Assembly: GCA_018396875.1 (NCBI GenBank)
Contig: JAGTQG010000009.1
Coordinates: 1-39,552, forward strand
Length of the DNA: 39,552 bases
Direction of reading: 5' to 3'
Source: Candidatus Bathyarchaeota archaeon
GTDB taxonomy: Archaea; Thermoproteota; Bathyarchaeia; Bathyarchaeales; Bathycorpusculaceae
In this document: in pieces, positions 23,256 to 30,422 of the stretch
Layout of the letters: the number at the start of each line of letters is the position of its first letter
Numbering within the stretch: the stretch's first letter is position 1
Notes under the pieces: model-generated
Database searches by the model: none
Seen by the model: the letters and a program-made list of their open reading frames with translations, nothing else
What the model was told of the DNA's origin: nothing
Program-made: the position numbers and the translations under genes

Positions 23256-25571
23256 TCAAACATTGTAGAAAGTTGCCATTTTAGCGATGTAGGAGCGCAC
23301 TTCAGCCTTAAGACTTGAAGACTGAATTTTGAAGGCCCTCGCCACAAGACCCCATGAACGAGCTTGAAGACACCTGGCAATAAGTTTAGCTTCAGCATCC
23401 ACGTCTAAGCCCATGCGGACTTCTCCGGCGCTCATGAAATGGGTTTTCAAGAGCTGTTTAACAGCGTCGCATGCCCCTTCATAGGCAAGTTTTCCTTCAG
23501 AATATTGAAGAAGCCTGCCCCTCTGGGATTCGGAAAGCGGAAAAGTTTCGCGGCTTGTCCAATCTTGTCCCTTGAGAAGCCTCGCTGCCACTTGAGGCTC
23601 TATGTTGAAATACGTGTCTGGCAGAGCGTCCAAAAGCCTAAGCTTAAACTCTCTGTGGATTTCCCGAACCATGCCTTGCACATTATCGTTTAAGGGCTTA
23701 ACAACTATGACGCTGAACTCTCCAGAAGCAACATTCCGCATGGGGCTTATGTGAACTGGCACAAAGCCATTCTTAAGCCAAAAATCCACAAGCTCCGGGT
23801 TCGCCCCGAAGCTGGCTCCAACCCAGTCAAAGCCCTCCCGCTCAGCCTCCTCGCAAAGCCTTTGGAGAGCTAGGCTTCCCAAGCCTCTGCCCATAAGCTC
23901 CGGGTGAACAGCGATCCTAACAACCCTTAAACCCCTAAGCTTTGAAAAGGCCACGTGTTGCGGATTGTACTTGACAATGCATGAAGGAATAAGGTGGCCA
24001 GATGGAGGTTTAGCTGTTAAAACCTGCTTCACAAGTTCGTCGCTCATCCTTCCCTCTTCGTCAATTTGCAAAGCTACTAAAACCTTGCCCGAACTGGAGA
24101 AAACCGCCCGGGCTGAATGGTGAGGCGCATCCCCAAGAATAAGCAAGTCGTCGGGCCTATTCCTATAATGGGCGAGCACGTATATGCCCACAAACTGGCG
24201 TAGATGTGCCTCATCCTTTTCAAACCAAAAGTCTAAGTCTGGTTTCTCATACCTGCACTCTTCAAGGCGTATTTGTTCACCCTCAAGCTCGGCTGGCTCG
24301 GCGTTCAACAATAAAGCGTCGTAAAGCCACTTTTCAACGGGATCTTCAGGCGCATATCTTATGGGCTCCTTAAGCTCGATAATGTAGGGCTTAACATCCT
24401 CAAGTTTTTCAAGAGACCTCAAAAATCTCAGAGAGAAGCCTCTGCCAGCACCCTCGTAGCCATGCACCGTTGAAGCAAAAACCGTTTTCGGAAACTTCTC
24501 AGCTATTCTAAACAGAAGCGAGACGTGGATTCCGCCAGCTTCGTCGACAAGGACAGCGTCAGCCGTCTCGCTGATGGTCTTGTAAGGTGGAATAAACTCT
24601 AAAGTGCCGCCTTTGCATGTGAGCTTATAAACCAAGTCGTTTAGGCGTTCACGTTTAACCTTCCAACCAAAAGTGGAAAGGCCCCGTTCAGCCATCTCGA
24701 AAACTGTTTGGACTTCCTCGCATGCTGGAGCGGTGACAACAACCCTTTCAAAGCCCATAAAAAGAAGAGCTGCCGCTCCAAGCCCAAGAAGAGCTGACTT
24801 ACCCCTTCCACGGTTGGAAATCAAAACAATCAAGCCCTTCTTTTTAATGTCGAGAAGCTCGAAAGCTTCAAGGGCTTCCATTTGTTCCCGAGTTAGGGCA
24901 AGCCTAAAAATCGGCTGGGGAATCCTGCTCCTCTTGGGCGGAACCGGCTTTTCCTTAACAGTTTTAGGCGGGTTTAGAAGTTCTCCCTTGACAATTTTCC
25001 AGTTTTCAAGAATCCATGTGCATGGATGCTCCAGAATTTTTCTCACGAAAAGCTTTTCAAACCTATTTTTTAGGTCGCTTTCAGCGTAGGGTGGAGAAAC
25101 CAACTTCTTGTGGGTGCTTGTACTCCAAGGTTTTTCAACCTTTAAATCAAGGTTGTAGAGGATCGCTAGTCCTCCGCCCCTAACGGTTTCGATAAGCCTT
25201 CCAAGGTCGTTGGGTCTTGCACCCTTAGACATGTCAAGAATGAGAATATCGTTAGTGGTTCCCATAATCCTATGTGTATCCTCATAGGTGTAGCGTTTAA
25301 CGTTGCTTACGGAAGAGCCCAACACATCAAGCTTTCCAGTCAACTTCTCAAAAGTTGAAACTGCAGTGTCGCTTTCCTCATCATAAACAAAAACTACTTT
25401 TTCTTCGCCTTGGCCCTTGAGGGCTTGATGTTTTGAAACTATGTAGGCTAAAACGTTCAAAGCATCCTCGCCATAGACAACGAGGAGTCTTCTATGAAAA
25501 GCCCTTAAGGCTTCTTTCATCATCTCCGTTAGCAAACGTTCAGCGTTTTGCCTGTTTTCAGTGTTCGCCAA
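23256..25571 (-). CDS. tmcA: tRNA(Met) cytidine acetyltransferase
   Basis: Makes N4-acetylcytidine in RNA using ATP and acetyl-CoA. A 771-residue protein with the full TmcA/Nat10 layout. An N-terminal DUF1726-like domain is followed by a RecD-type helicase module with Walker A ISNRGRGKSALLGLG and Walker B VLVDEAGGIHV, then a GNAT domain around VVRIAVHPELMGRGLGSLAL, then a tRNA-binding C-terminal region. TTG 25571 is the longest start and has a weak signal; ATG further in is possible. The gene is adjacent to, and divergent from, a tRNA-Met(CAT) gene, the classical TmcA substrate in bacteria. Confidence 0.93.
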   Translation of the reverse strand: MANTENRQNAERLLTEMMKEALRAFHRRLLVVYGEDALNVLAYIVSKHQALKGQGEEKVVFVYDEESDTAVSTFEKLTGKLDVLGSSVSNVKRYTYEDTHRIMGTTNDILILDMSKGARPNDLGRLIETVRGGGLAILYNLDLKVEKPWSTSTHKKLVSPPYAESDLKNRFEKLFVRKILEHPCTWILENWKIVKGELLNPPKTVKEKPVPPKRSRIPQPIFRLALTREQMEALEAFELLDIKKKGLIVLISNRGRGKSALLGLGAAALLFMGFERVVVTAPACEEVQTVFEMAERGLSTFGWKVKRERLNDLVYKLTCKGGTLEFIPPYKTISETADAVLVDEAGGIHVSLLFRIAEKFPKTVFASTVHGYEGAGRGFSLRFLRSLEKLEDVKPYIIELKEPIRYAPEDPVEKWLYDALLLNAEPAELEGEQIRLEECRYEKPDLDFWFEKDEAHLRQFVGIYVLAHYRNRPDDLLILGDAPHHSARAVFSSSGKVLVALQIDEEGRMSDELVKQVLTAKPPSGHLIPSCIVKYNPQHVAFSKLRGLRVVRIAVHPELMGRGLGSLALQRLCEEAEREGFDWVGASFGANPELVDFWLKNGFVPVHISPMRNVASGEFSVIVVKPLNDNVQGMVREIHREFKLRLLDALPDTYFNIEPQVAARLLKGQDWTSRETFPLSESQRGRLLQYSEGKLAYEGACDAVKQLLKTHFMSAGEVRMGLDVDAEAKLIARCLQARSWGLVARAFKIQSSSLKAEVRSYIAKMATFYNV

Positions 25572-25711
25572 GAGCCACCAACCCTTGAAGAGCCGCTGAA
25601 TTGAAAAGCTCTAGCAACATTCACAGCACCGTTAATTAAAAGGATTACCAAACAAGCTGCAAGCCTAAACCGTAAAACTTTCATAATAGCATGGGGATTT
25701 CTATCAAACGT

Positions 25712-25786
25712 GGGCCCGTAGCTCAGCTAGGTTAGAGCGACAGGCTCATAACCTGTTGGTCGCCGGTTCAAATCCGGCCGGGCCCA
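25712..25786 (+). tRNA. tRNA-Met (CAT), elongator-like
   Basis: A complete cloverleaf. The acceptor GGGCCCG pairs with CGGGCCC, with discriminator A. The D arm is GCTC...GAGC, the anticodon stem ACAGG/CCTGT encloses CTCATAA, and the T arm is GCCGG-TTCAAAT-CCGGC. The anticodon stem lacks the three G-C pairs of initiator tRNA, so it is an elongator Met or possibly a CAT tRNA-Ile2. No intron and no encoded CCA. Confidence 0.95.
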
Positions 25787-25798
25787 TTTTAGCACGTT

Positions 25799-26278
25799 TT
25801 AGGTTTTTAGCTTTTTGACTAAGGTGGCTGTTCTTTTGCCTAGTTCACGGCAGTACTCCAACTCTTCTTCGTCTGGGGTTTCCACGGCTGCCGCGCCATA
25901 GTGTTTGTCGTCTGCTCTCCCCTGCACTATCATGCCATGAACCAGCATGGTGTGTAATATGGATAACAGCGTTGTTTCAGCACCTGTGGCTGTTCCACCA
26001 GAGCTTGTGAAGGCTGCGCCAACTTTGCCCTCAAGTTTTCCATGAATTTTCACAGACTCGTCTATTAGCGCTTTCAGCTTGGCAGACATTTGCCCATAAT
26101 ATGTTGGAGAACCCATTATTATGCCGTCTGCCGCCAACAAATCGTCAAGGCTTGTCTGATCAACCTTTTTTACAACCACATCTACGCCCTTAACTTGTCT
26201 TGCGCCTTCAGCCACAGCAAAAGCCATTTTCTCAGTGTTCCCAGTCTTTGAGTCGTAAACTATTAGGATTTTCGCCAT
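25799..26278 (-). CDS. Flavodoxin/WrbA-like flavoprotein
   Basis: A 159-residue FMN-binding flavodoxin-fold protein. The phosphate loop is VYDSKTGNTEKMA, the middle loop is GIIMGSPTYYGQMSAKLK, and AAFTSSGGTATGAETTLL matches the WrbA-like flavin/NAD(P)H:quinone oxidoreductase branch. ATG 26278 is chosen (MAKILIVYDSK), preceded by GGAAGGTG; an upstream extension to 26302 has no support. Probably a redox carrier or quinone reductase against oxidative stress. It ends 13 bp from the tRNA-Met, tail to tail. Confidence 0.88.
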   Translation of the reverse strand: MAKILIVYDSKTGNTEKMAFAVAEGARQVKGVDVVVKKVDQTSLDDLLAADGIIMGSPTYYGQMSAKLKALIDESVKIHGKLEGKVGAAFTSSGGTATGAETTLLSILHTMLVHGMIVQGRADDKHYGAAAVETPDEEELEYCRELGKRTATLVKKLKT

Positions 26279-26401
26279 GGCAAACACCTTCCACAAACAC
26301 AAAAGTATGACTGTTGTTGCTCTTTAAGCCTTACCGTCCTTTCTAAACCTGCAATAGAAGATTTTTTCACAAGCTATAAGAGGCTAGATGGTGAATATTC
26401 T

Positions 26402-26475
26402 GGGGAGAATGGTGGAGTCTTTTTAGAGGGGAGAAAGGAGAGAAGGGAGAAAAACTCAGTTCCACCATTCTCCCC
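26402..26475. repeat. Perfect 15-bp inverted repeat with purine-rich loop
   Basis: GGGGAGAATGGTGGA (26402-26416) is exactly complementary to TCCACCATTCTCCCC (26461-26475). The 44-nt loop is purine-rich (AGAGGGGAGAAAGGAGAGAA within it). The element fills the middle of a 298-bp space with no gene, between the end of the isochorismatase-like gene and the start of the flavodoxin gene, both leftward. It may be a stable RNA hairpin, terminator, or a remnant of a small mobile element. No target-site duplication or transposase is seen. Confidence 0.7.
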
Positions 26476-26576
26476 GTCATCTTCCTCAGCGTATAACAAC
26501 CGCTACTTTTAAACTTTTCCTTTCATCGCTGATTAAACTAGTCTTCTGAAAATCGCGTAGGTGCAAACATTTTCGT

Positions 26577-27146
26577 TTACGTTTTAACTTTCTCCATTTC
26601 CCTTATGATTTCGTCTACAGTCATCAATTTCGCATTGTAAACGTATTCTAAATACCGCAAGCCTCGCTCGTGATCTTCTTGTGTAAAGGCTTCCACTCCG
26701 TCCTTTGCAACTATTATCTTGTAGCCCCTGAAGAAGGCGTCGGCTGCTGTGTGTTGGACGCAGATGTGCGTGTGTATGCCGCATAAAACCACTGTTCTTA
26801 CGCCTTCACCGTTATATAAACTTCTTAGAAGCGGATCCAGCCCAGTTTCGTAGAAGCCACTGTAGGTTCGCTTTTCAACCACAAAGTCTTTATCGGTGGG
26901 CTTAAGCTCAGGAATAACCTCCGCGCCCTTCGTCCCTTTTATGGCATGTTTTCCCCAGCGGTGAACTTCAAAATCGTTTGGATAATGTGCGTCATTACTG
27001 TAAATTACGGGAATTCCATGTTTGCGGGCTGCCTCCACAAGCCGCTTAAGATTTGGAATTATACGGTGTGCTCTCTCGCATTTCAGATCGCCAGTCACAA
27101 AATCATTAATCATGTCAATTACTATGACTGCTATTCGTTCTGACAT
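26577..27146 (-). CDS. Isochorismatase/nicotinamidase-family hydrolase
   Basis: A 189-residue cysteine hydrolase. The catalytic triad is visible: Asp in VIVIDMINDF, Lys in the RWGKHAIKGTKG region, and Cys in VVLCGIHTHICVQHTA. A candidate metal-site aspartate and histidine are in IYSNDAHYPND. The D...H pattern fits nicotinamidase (NAD salvage), but related amidohydrolases share it. ATG 27146 (MSERIAVIVID) is chosen; an extension to 27191 would cross the divergent promoter. Neighbours give no pathway link. Confidence 0.85.
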   Translation of the reverse strand: MSERIAVIVIDMINDFVTGDLKCERAHRIIPNLKRLVEAARKHGIPVIYSNDAHYPNDFEVHRWGKHAIKGTKGAEVIPELKPTDKDFVVEKRTYSGFYETGLDPLLRSLYNGEGVRTVVLCGIHTHICVQHTAADAFFRGYKIIVAKDGVEAFTQEDHERGLRYLEYVYNAKLMTVDEIIREMEKVKT

Positions 27147-27200
27147 ATAAAAAACTTGGAAAGAAGCTGGATTTATTATTTTCCAAAACACTCAAATGTT

Positions 27201-27908
27201 TTGAAGGCTAAAATTAAGCGTTGCAAGTGGTTTAGATTGCCCATTAAAGATGAGTGCAAACTTTGCGGAAGGGTTCTTCCTGTAGGCTATCTTAGGCGGT
27301 GTCAACGTTGCGGCAAGACCTTCTGCCTAGACTGCATGGTTCCAGACGTGGCAACCGGCGACATAAGGCGACTGTTCTGCTTGAACTGTGCAAGGAAAAT
27401 GGTTTCGCCTAAAACGGGCAACAAATACGAGGCTTTAACGCATTATCTGCGGTTTCGGTCAGCCTTCACGGACACTGTTAGGCTTTCCTTTGCCCAAATA
27501 GACGGCATAATAGGTGACAACCTACCCCTAGAGGCTTACCGCTCAACAGAATGGTGGAAAAACACGTTGGCTACTGCCCACGCAAGGGCTTGGCTCAACG
27601 CGGGATGGGAAACGGCGGAAGTAAATCTAAAAGAAGCCTACGTAGTCTTCCAGAAAACGAAAACTCAGCAAGTTTCAGGCGAGCATGAAAAAACAAGGAA
27701 AAAAGCAAGCCAACAGCCAACTAAACCCTACACGCCGCCGCCTGCACGAATATATGCAAAGCGGAAGCCTTCAAAAACGAAAATAGCGAAACTCTACGCT
27801 AGGCTCAAAAACATTGAGAGGGCTAAAGCTTCTCAGCCAAAACTTCGAGGCACCTTCAAGCCCAAACCAGCCCACGAAAAACGGCTGTTTAAACCGAAAA
27901 GCGAATAA
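27201..27908 (+). CDS. Zinc-finger protein with a DUF7662-like module and basic tail
   Basis: About 235 residues in three parts. First is a cross-brace zinc finger with four CxxC pairs (CKLC, CQRC, CLDC, CLNC), as in FYVE/RING-like folds. Second is a compact helical module (LSFAQIDGIIGDNLPLEA, WWKNTLATAHARAWLNAGW, VNLKEAYVVFQ). Its IIGxxLP...WWxN...H...AWxxAGW pattern matches the widespread DUF7662 module, probably nucleic-acid related. Third is a Lys/Arg/Pro-rich tail of about 90 residues. TTG 27201 fits a TTTATTATTTT box at 27171-27181 as a leaderless start; TTG 27156 is the alternative. Function unknown; nucleic-acid binding is inferred. Confidence 0.75.
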   Translation: MKAKIKRCKWFRLPIKDECKLCGRVLPVGYLRRCQRCGKTFCLDCMVPDVATGDIRRLFCLNCARKMVSPKTGNKYEALTHYLRFRSAFTDTVRLSFAQIDGIIGDNLPLEAYRSTEWWKNTLATAHARAWLNAGWETAEVNLKEAYVVFQKTKTQQVSGEHEKTRKKASQQPTKPYTPPPARIYAKRKPSKTKIAKLYARLKNIERAKASQPKLRGTFKPKPAHEKRLFKPKSE

Positions 27909-27955
27909 GAGGAAATTTATCATAACCACCTATGGGCGTCAACGAGAGAAAAGGC

Positions 27956-28050
27956 GCGGCCGTCGTCTAGTCTGGTTAGGACACAGCCGCCAAAACAGCG
28001 GTGGAAGCCTTCCAAGCCTGCGATCCCGGGTTCAAATCCCGGCGGCCGCA
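27956..28050 (+). tRNA. tRNA-Gly (TCC) with a 20-nt intron at position 29/30
   Basis: The acceptor GCGGCCG pairs with CGGCCGC, with discriminator A. The D arm is GTCT...GGAC and the T arm is CCGGG-TTCAAAT-CCCGG. The anticodon arm only folds when 27987-28006 is removed: CAG plus GC then forms CAGGC, which pairs perfectly with GCCTG around loop CTTCCAA (T33, anticodon TCC). The intron therefore sits in the anticodon stem, not at the usual 37/38. The last 19 bases overlap, antisense, the end of the MscS gene. Confidence 0.88.
27987..28006 (+). other. Predicted non-canonical tRNA intron (29/30)
   Basis: The 20-nt insert CCGCCAAAACAGCGGTGGAA splits the 5' strand of the anticodon stem. It can form its own small hairpin (CCGC/GCGG). 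I could not confirm a textbook bulge-helix-bulge around it, so the exact cut sites could shift, but this placement is the only one giving a perfect 5-bp stem. Confidence 0.65.
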
Positions 28051-28958
28051 CTAATTTCGTTTTGGATGAGGGTTCTATGCACCTTTATCATGTGTTTTAA
28101 GAGTTCTGAGCGGAACTCTCTGACTTTTGTGTTTGGCGGTGCTGTTGCCACAACTAGAACTATGTAGTAGTTTTTATCACTTTGTTCTTCAAGGTAAACC
28201 CTGTAGTCGCCGACATTATTTCTGTCAAACTCTTCTCGAATTTTTGATAACACTATGTCCGGATCGTATTGGACTGGAAACTCGTAGCGAACTCGCACGG
28301 TTTTTGGTTCCTCTTGCTCTTCCATAACGACGCTGTTGGTGAAGGCAATGTTGTTTGGGATTTTAACGAGTTCACCACTTTCAGACAATATTTTCGTGTG
28401 CATGAGGCCGACTTCAACTACGATGCCCCGCAGCGTCGGCATGTACTCGTCTCGGCTAAACATTTTGTAAGCTGGAAAAGCCAAGGGCGAAAGGGGCAAA
28501 CCTCCCGAAATCTTAACGTTTGCTCCAGGCTTGAGGAAACCGGTTCCAAGAATGATTAAGCCAGCGAATAGATTGGCTAAAACGGGCTGCAAGCCTAAAC
28601 CGATTACGAGTCCGGAAACGGTTGCGCCGGCGACGGCGCTTACGCCCGTAACTTCGAAGATGGCTAGCACTATGAGGCCTACGGCTACGTATCCCATTAC
28701 GACGACAACGTTTCGTATGAGGTAGACACCTCTGCCCAAATGTTTAAGCCTAACGGTTATAAGCGAAGCCACAAGCTCGATGGCTAATATGCCCAACATT
28801 ATAGCTGTTATCGCTCGGACAATATTGAAGTAGACAAGGTAGGTTTGGCGGAGCTCTTCGGGCAAAAGCCCCTGAATCGTTAGAGCCCAAAGTATGGCAA
28901 CCACAAAAACGATTATAGAGACATAGGTGACTCGCCAGCTTCGTTTCAAAGCTACCAC
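28032..28958 (-). CDS. MscS-family mechanosensitive channel
   Basis: A 308-residue membrane channel. Three hydrophobic N-terminal segments (about residues 10-32, 45-70, 80-105) precede a glycine/alanine-rich pore helix region (VSGLVIGLGLQPVLANLFAGL). A beta domain (LRGIVVEVGLMHTKIL, ELVKIPNNIAFTN) and a C-terminal alpha/beta domain follow. This is the MscS core that opens under membrane tension. GTG 28958 is the start. The last residues (ISAAAGI and stop) are read antisense from the 3' end of tRNA-Gly, so the channel's C-terminus is made from tRNA sequence. Confidence 0.9.
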   Translation of the reverse strand: MVALKRSWRVTYVSIIVFVVAILWALTIQGLLPEELRQTYLVYFNIVRAITAIMLGILAIELVASLITVRLKHLGRGVYLIRNVVVVMGYVAVGLIVLAIFEVTGVSAVAGATVSGLVIGLGLQPVLANLFAGLIILGTGFLKPGANVKISGGLPLSPLAFPAYKMFSRDEYMPTLRGIVVEVGLMHTKILSESGELVKIPNNIAFTNSVVMEEQEEPKTVRVRYEFPVQYDPDIVLSKIREEFDRNNVGDYRVYLEEQSDKNYYIVLVVATAPPNTKVREFRSELLKHMIKVHRTLIQNEISAAAGI

Positions 28959-29064
28959 GACAAGCGTCAGTTTACTGTAAAGGGCGATAAATAACCTTTC
29001 TCAATCAGAAACGAAAACTTTTACCGCTGCGTGTGCATCCCTCTATTGTTGGAGTTTAGATGCG

Positions 29065-29415
29065 ATGCGATCGCCTAGTTTGCCGCAATGGGCAATATTC
29101 GCGGTTATAGGCGCCCTGTTATCCATAACTGGGTTTATTTCAAACAATGTGGATCTTGGATTTTTCGGCATAGCCTTAACATTTGCGTGTTTTTCAGGTG
29201 CCTTGACATGTTGTGTTAGAAGCGATAATCCAGCAAAGCGAATTTTGGAGGTTGTTTTGATGTTTGGCTCTTTTGTAACAATTTTCTACGGATACTTTTT
29301 GACGGGAAGCTTGTTACTGCTGGGGTTCACGGCGCTTATTGTTGTTATTCTTTTCGTTGGGTTCGTTTTATCGTATCTTGCGCCTAAACTTCTGCGAAAA
29401 ACTGGCAAAGCGTAA
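29065..29415 (+). CDS. Small four-helix membrane protein, unknown
   Basis: A 116-residue protein with about four hydrophobic segments (IFAVIGALLSITGFI, GFFGIALTFACFSGALTC, VVLMFGSFVTIFYGYFL, LLLGFTALIVVILFVGFVL), short loops and a basic end (PKLLRKTGKA). ATG 29065 has GGAG upstream at 29051. No family recognised. It lies 47 bp before rsmH on the same strand, but no functional link is evident. Confidence 0.7.
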   Translation: MRSPSLPQWAIFAVIGALLSITGFISNNVDLGFFGIALTFACFSGALTCCVRSDNPAKRILEVVLMFGSFVTIFYGYFLTGSLLLLGFTALIVVILFVGFVLSYLAPKLLRKTGKA

Positions 29416-29462
29416 AATGCTAAAATCACGATTACAATAATGTTTGTACACCCTTTCAAAAG

Positions 29463-30353
29463 GTGTTATGCTTGCACTTACCCGTCATGAAAGATGAAGT
29501 CATCCGCTTTCTCGACCCTAAGCCCGGCGAAAATTTTATTGACTGCACCGTGGGTTTGGGCGGCCACGCCTTGGCCATCCTAGAGCGGAACAAGCCGAAT
29601 GGAAAGGTTTTAGGCGTTGACTATGACCCGCAAATTCTGGAAGAGCTTAAGCGCAAAGTGCATGGAACCGAGTTCGAGAAGCGCCTTGTTCTTGTCTGCG
29701 ATAATTTCGCCAACTTGGAGGCTATCGCCGAAAAACATGGTTTCACTAGCGTTTCTGGTGTGCTTTTTGATTTGGGGCTTTCAAGCTGGCATTTGGAGGC
29801 AAGTGGGCGGGGCTTCTCGTTTTGGAGAGGCGAGCCGCTTGACATGAGGTATAATCCACAGTTAAACGCTTTAACCGCTGAGGCTATCTTAAACACTTGG
29901 AGCCTCAAGGACATTGAGCGAATCTTGAGGGTTTACGGTGAGGAACGCTTTTCCAGACGGATAGCCAAGGAAATCGTCGAGTCTAGGCCTCTGCGAACCA
30001 CCGTAGATTTGGTTATGGCTGTGGAGAGGGCAACACCCCCATGGTACCATCGCCGCCGCATCCACTTTGCAACAAAAACCTTCCAAGCCCTTCGGGTAGC
30101 CGTCAACAACGAACTAGAAAACTTGGAGAAAGCCTTACCCCAAGCCTTAAACGTGCTTCGTAGCGGCGGAAAACTCGTTGTGATTGCCTTTCACTCGCTG
30201 GAAGACCGCGTAGTCAAAAACTTCATGCGGGCTAAAGCCAAAGAAGGTGTCGTGAAAATTTTGACGAAAAAGCCTATGAGGCCTTCGGAAAAAGAGGTTG
30301 TGGAGAACCCTAAAGCTAGGTCAGCAAGGCTGAGAGTTGCGGTAAAAGTTTAG
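29463..30353 (+). CDS. rsmH: 16S rRNA (cytosine-N4) methyltransferase RsmH-like
   Basis: Complete MraW/RsmH family protein (296 residues). It has HLPVMKDEV, the SAM motif DCTVGLGGHALAIL, FDLGLSSWHLEASGRGFSFW, LDMRYNP, the KTFQALRVAVNNELENLEKA segment, AFHSLEDRVVKNFM and the ending NPKARSARLRVA. In bacteria this enzyme methylates N4 of C1402 in the decoding centre of 16S rRNA. RsmH is a near-universal bacterial gene and not a usual archaeal one, so lateral origin is likely. It is not next to cell-division genes as in bacteria. GTG 29463 is the start. Substrate in this organism is inferred. Confidence 0.9.
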   Translation: MLCLHLPVMKDEVIRFLDPKPGENFIDCTVGLGGHALAILERNKPNGKVLGVDYDPQILEELKRKVHGTEFEKRLVLVCDNFANLEAIAEKHGFTSVSGVLFDLGLSSWHLEASGRGFSFWRGEPLDMRYNPQLNALTAEAILNTWSLKDIERILRVYGEERFSRRIAKEIVESRPLRTTVDLVMAVERATPPWYHRRRIHFATKTFQALRVAVNNELENLEKALPQALNVLRSGGKLVVIAFHSLEDRVVKNFMRAKAKEGVVKILTKKPMRPSEKEVVENPKARSARLRVAVKV

Positions 30354-30422
30354 CTAAATTTACGCCAAACGTAAATTATATATTCGGAAATTGAACAATA
30401 AATAAGCTTTTGTGATTCAAAA

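Noticed and set aside
25712-25786. Initiator tRNA-Met
   Set aside because: The anticodon stem is ACAGG/CCTGT, lacking the three consecutive G-C pairs expected of an initiator.
26402-26475. A CRISPR fragment or insertion-sequence ends
   Set aside because: There is only one inverted pair, no direct repeat units, no target duplication and no transposase or cas gene.
27814-28167. A rightward 117-residue ORF crossing the tRNA-Gly
   Set aside because: It is out of frame with the zinc-finger gene, runs through a tRNA and has no family-like sequence.
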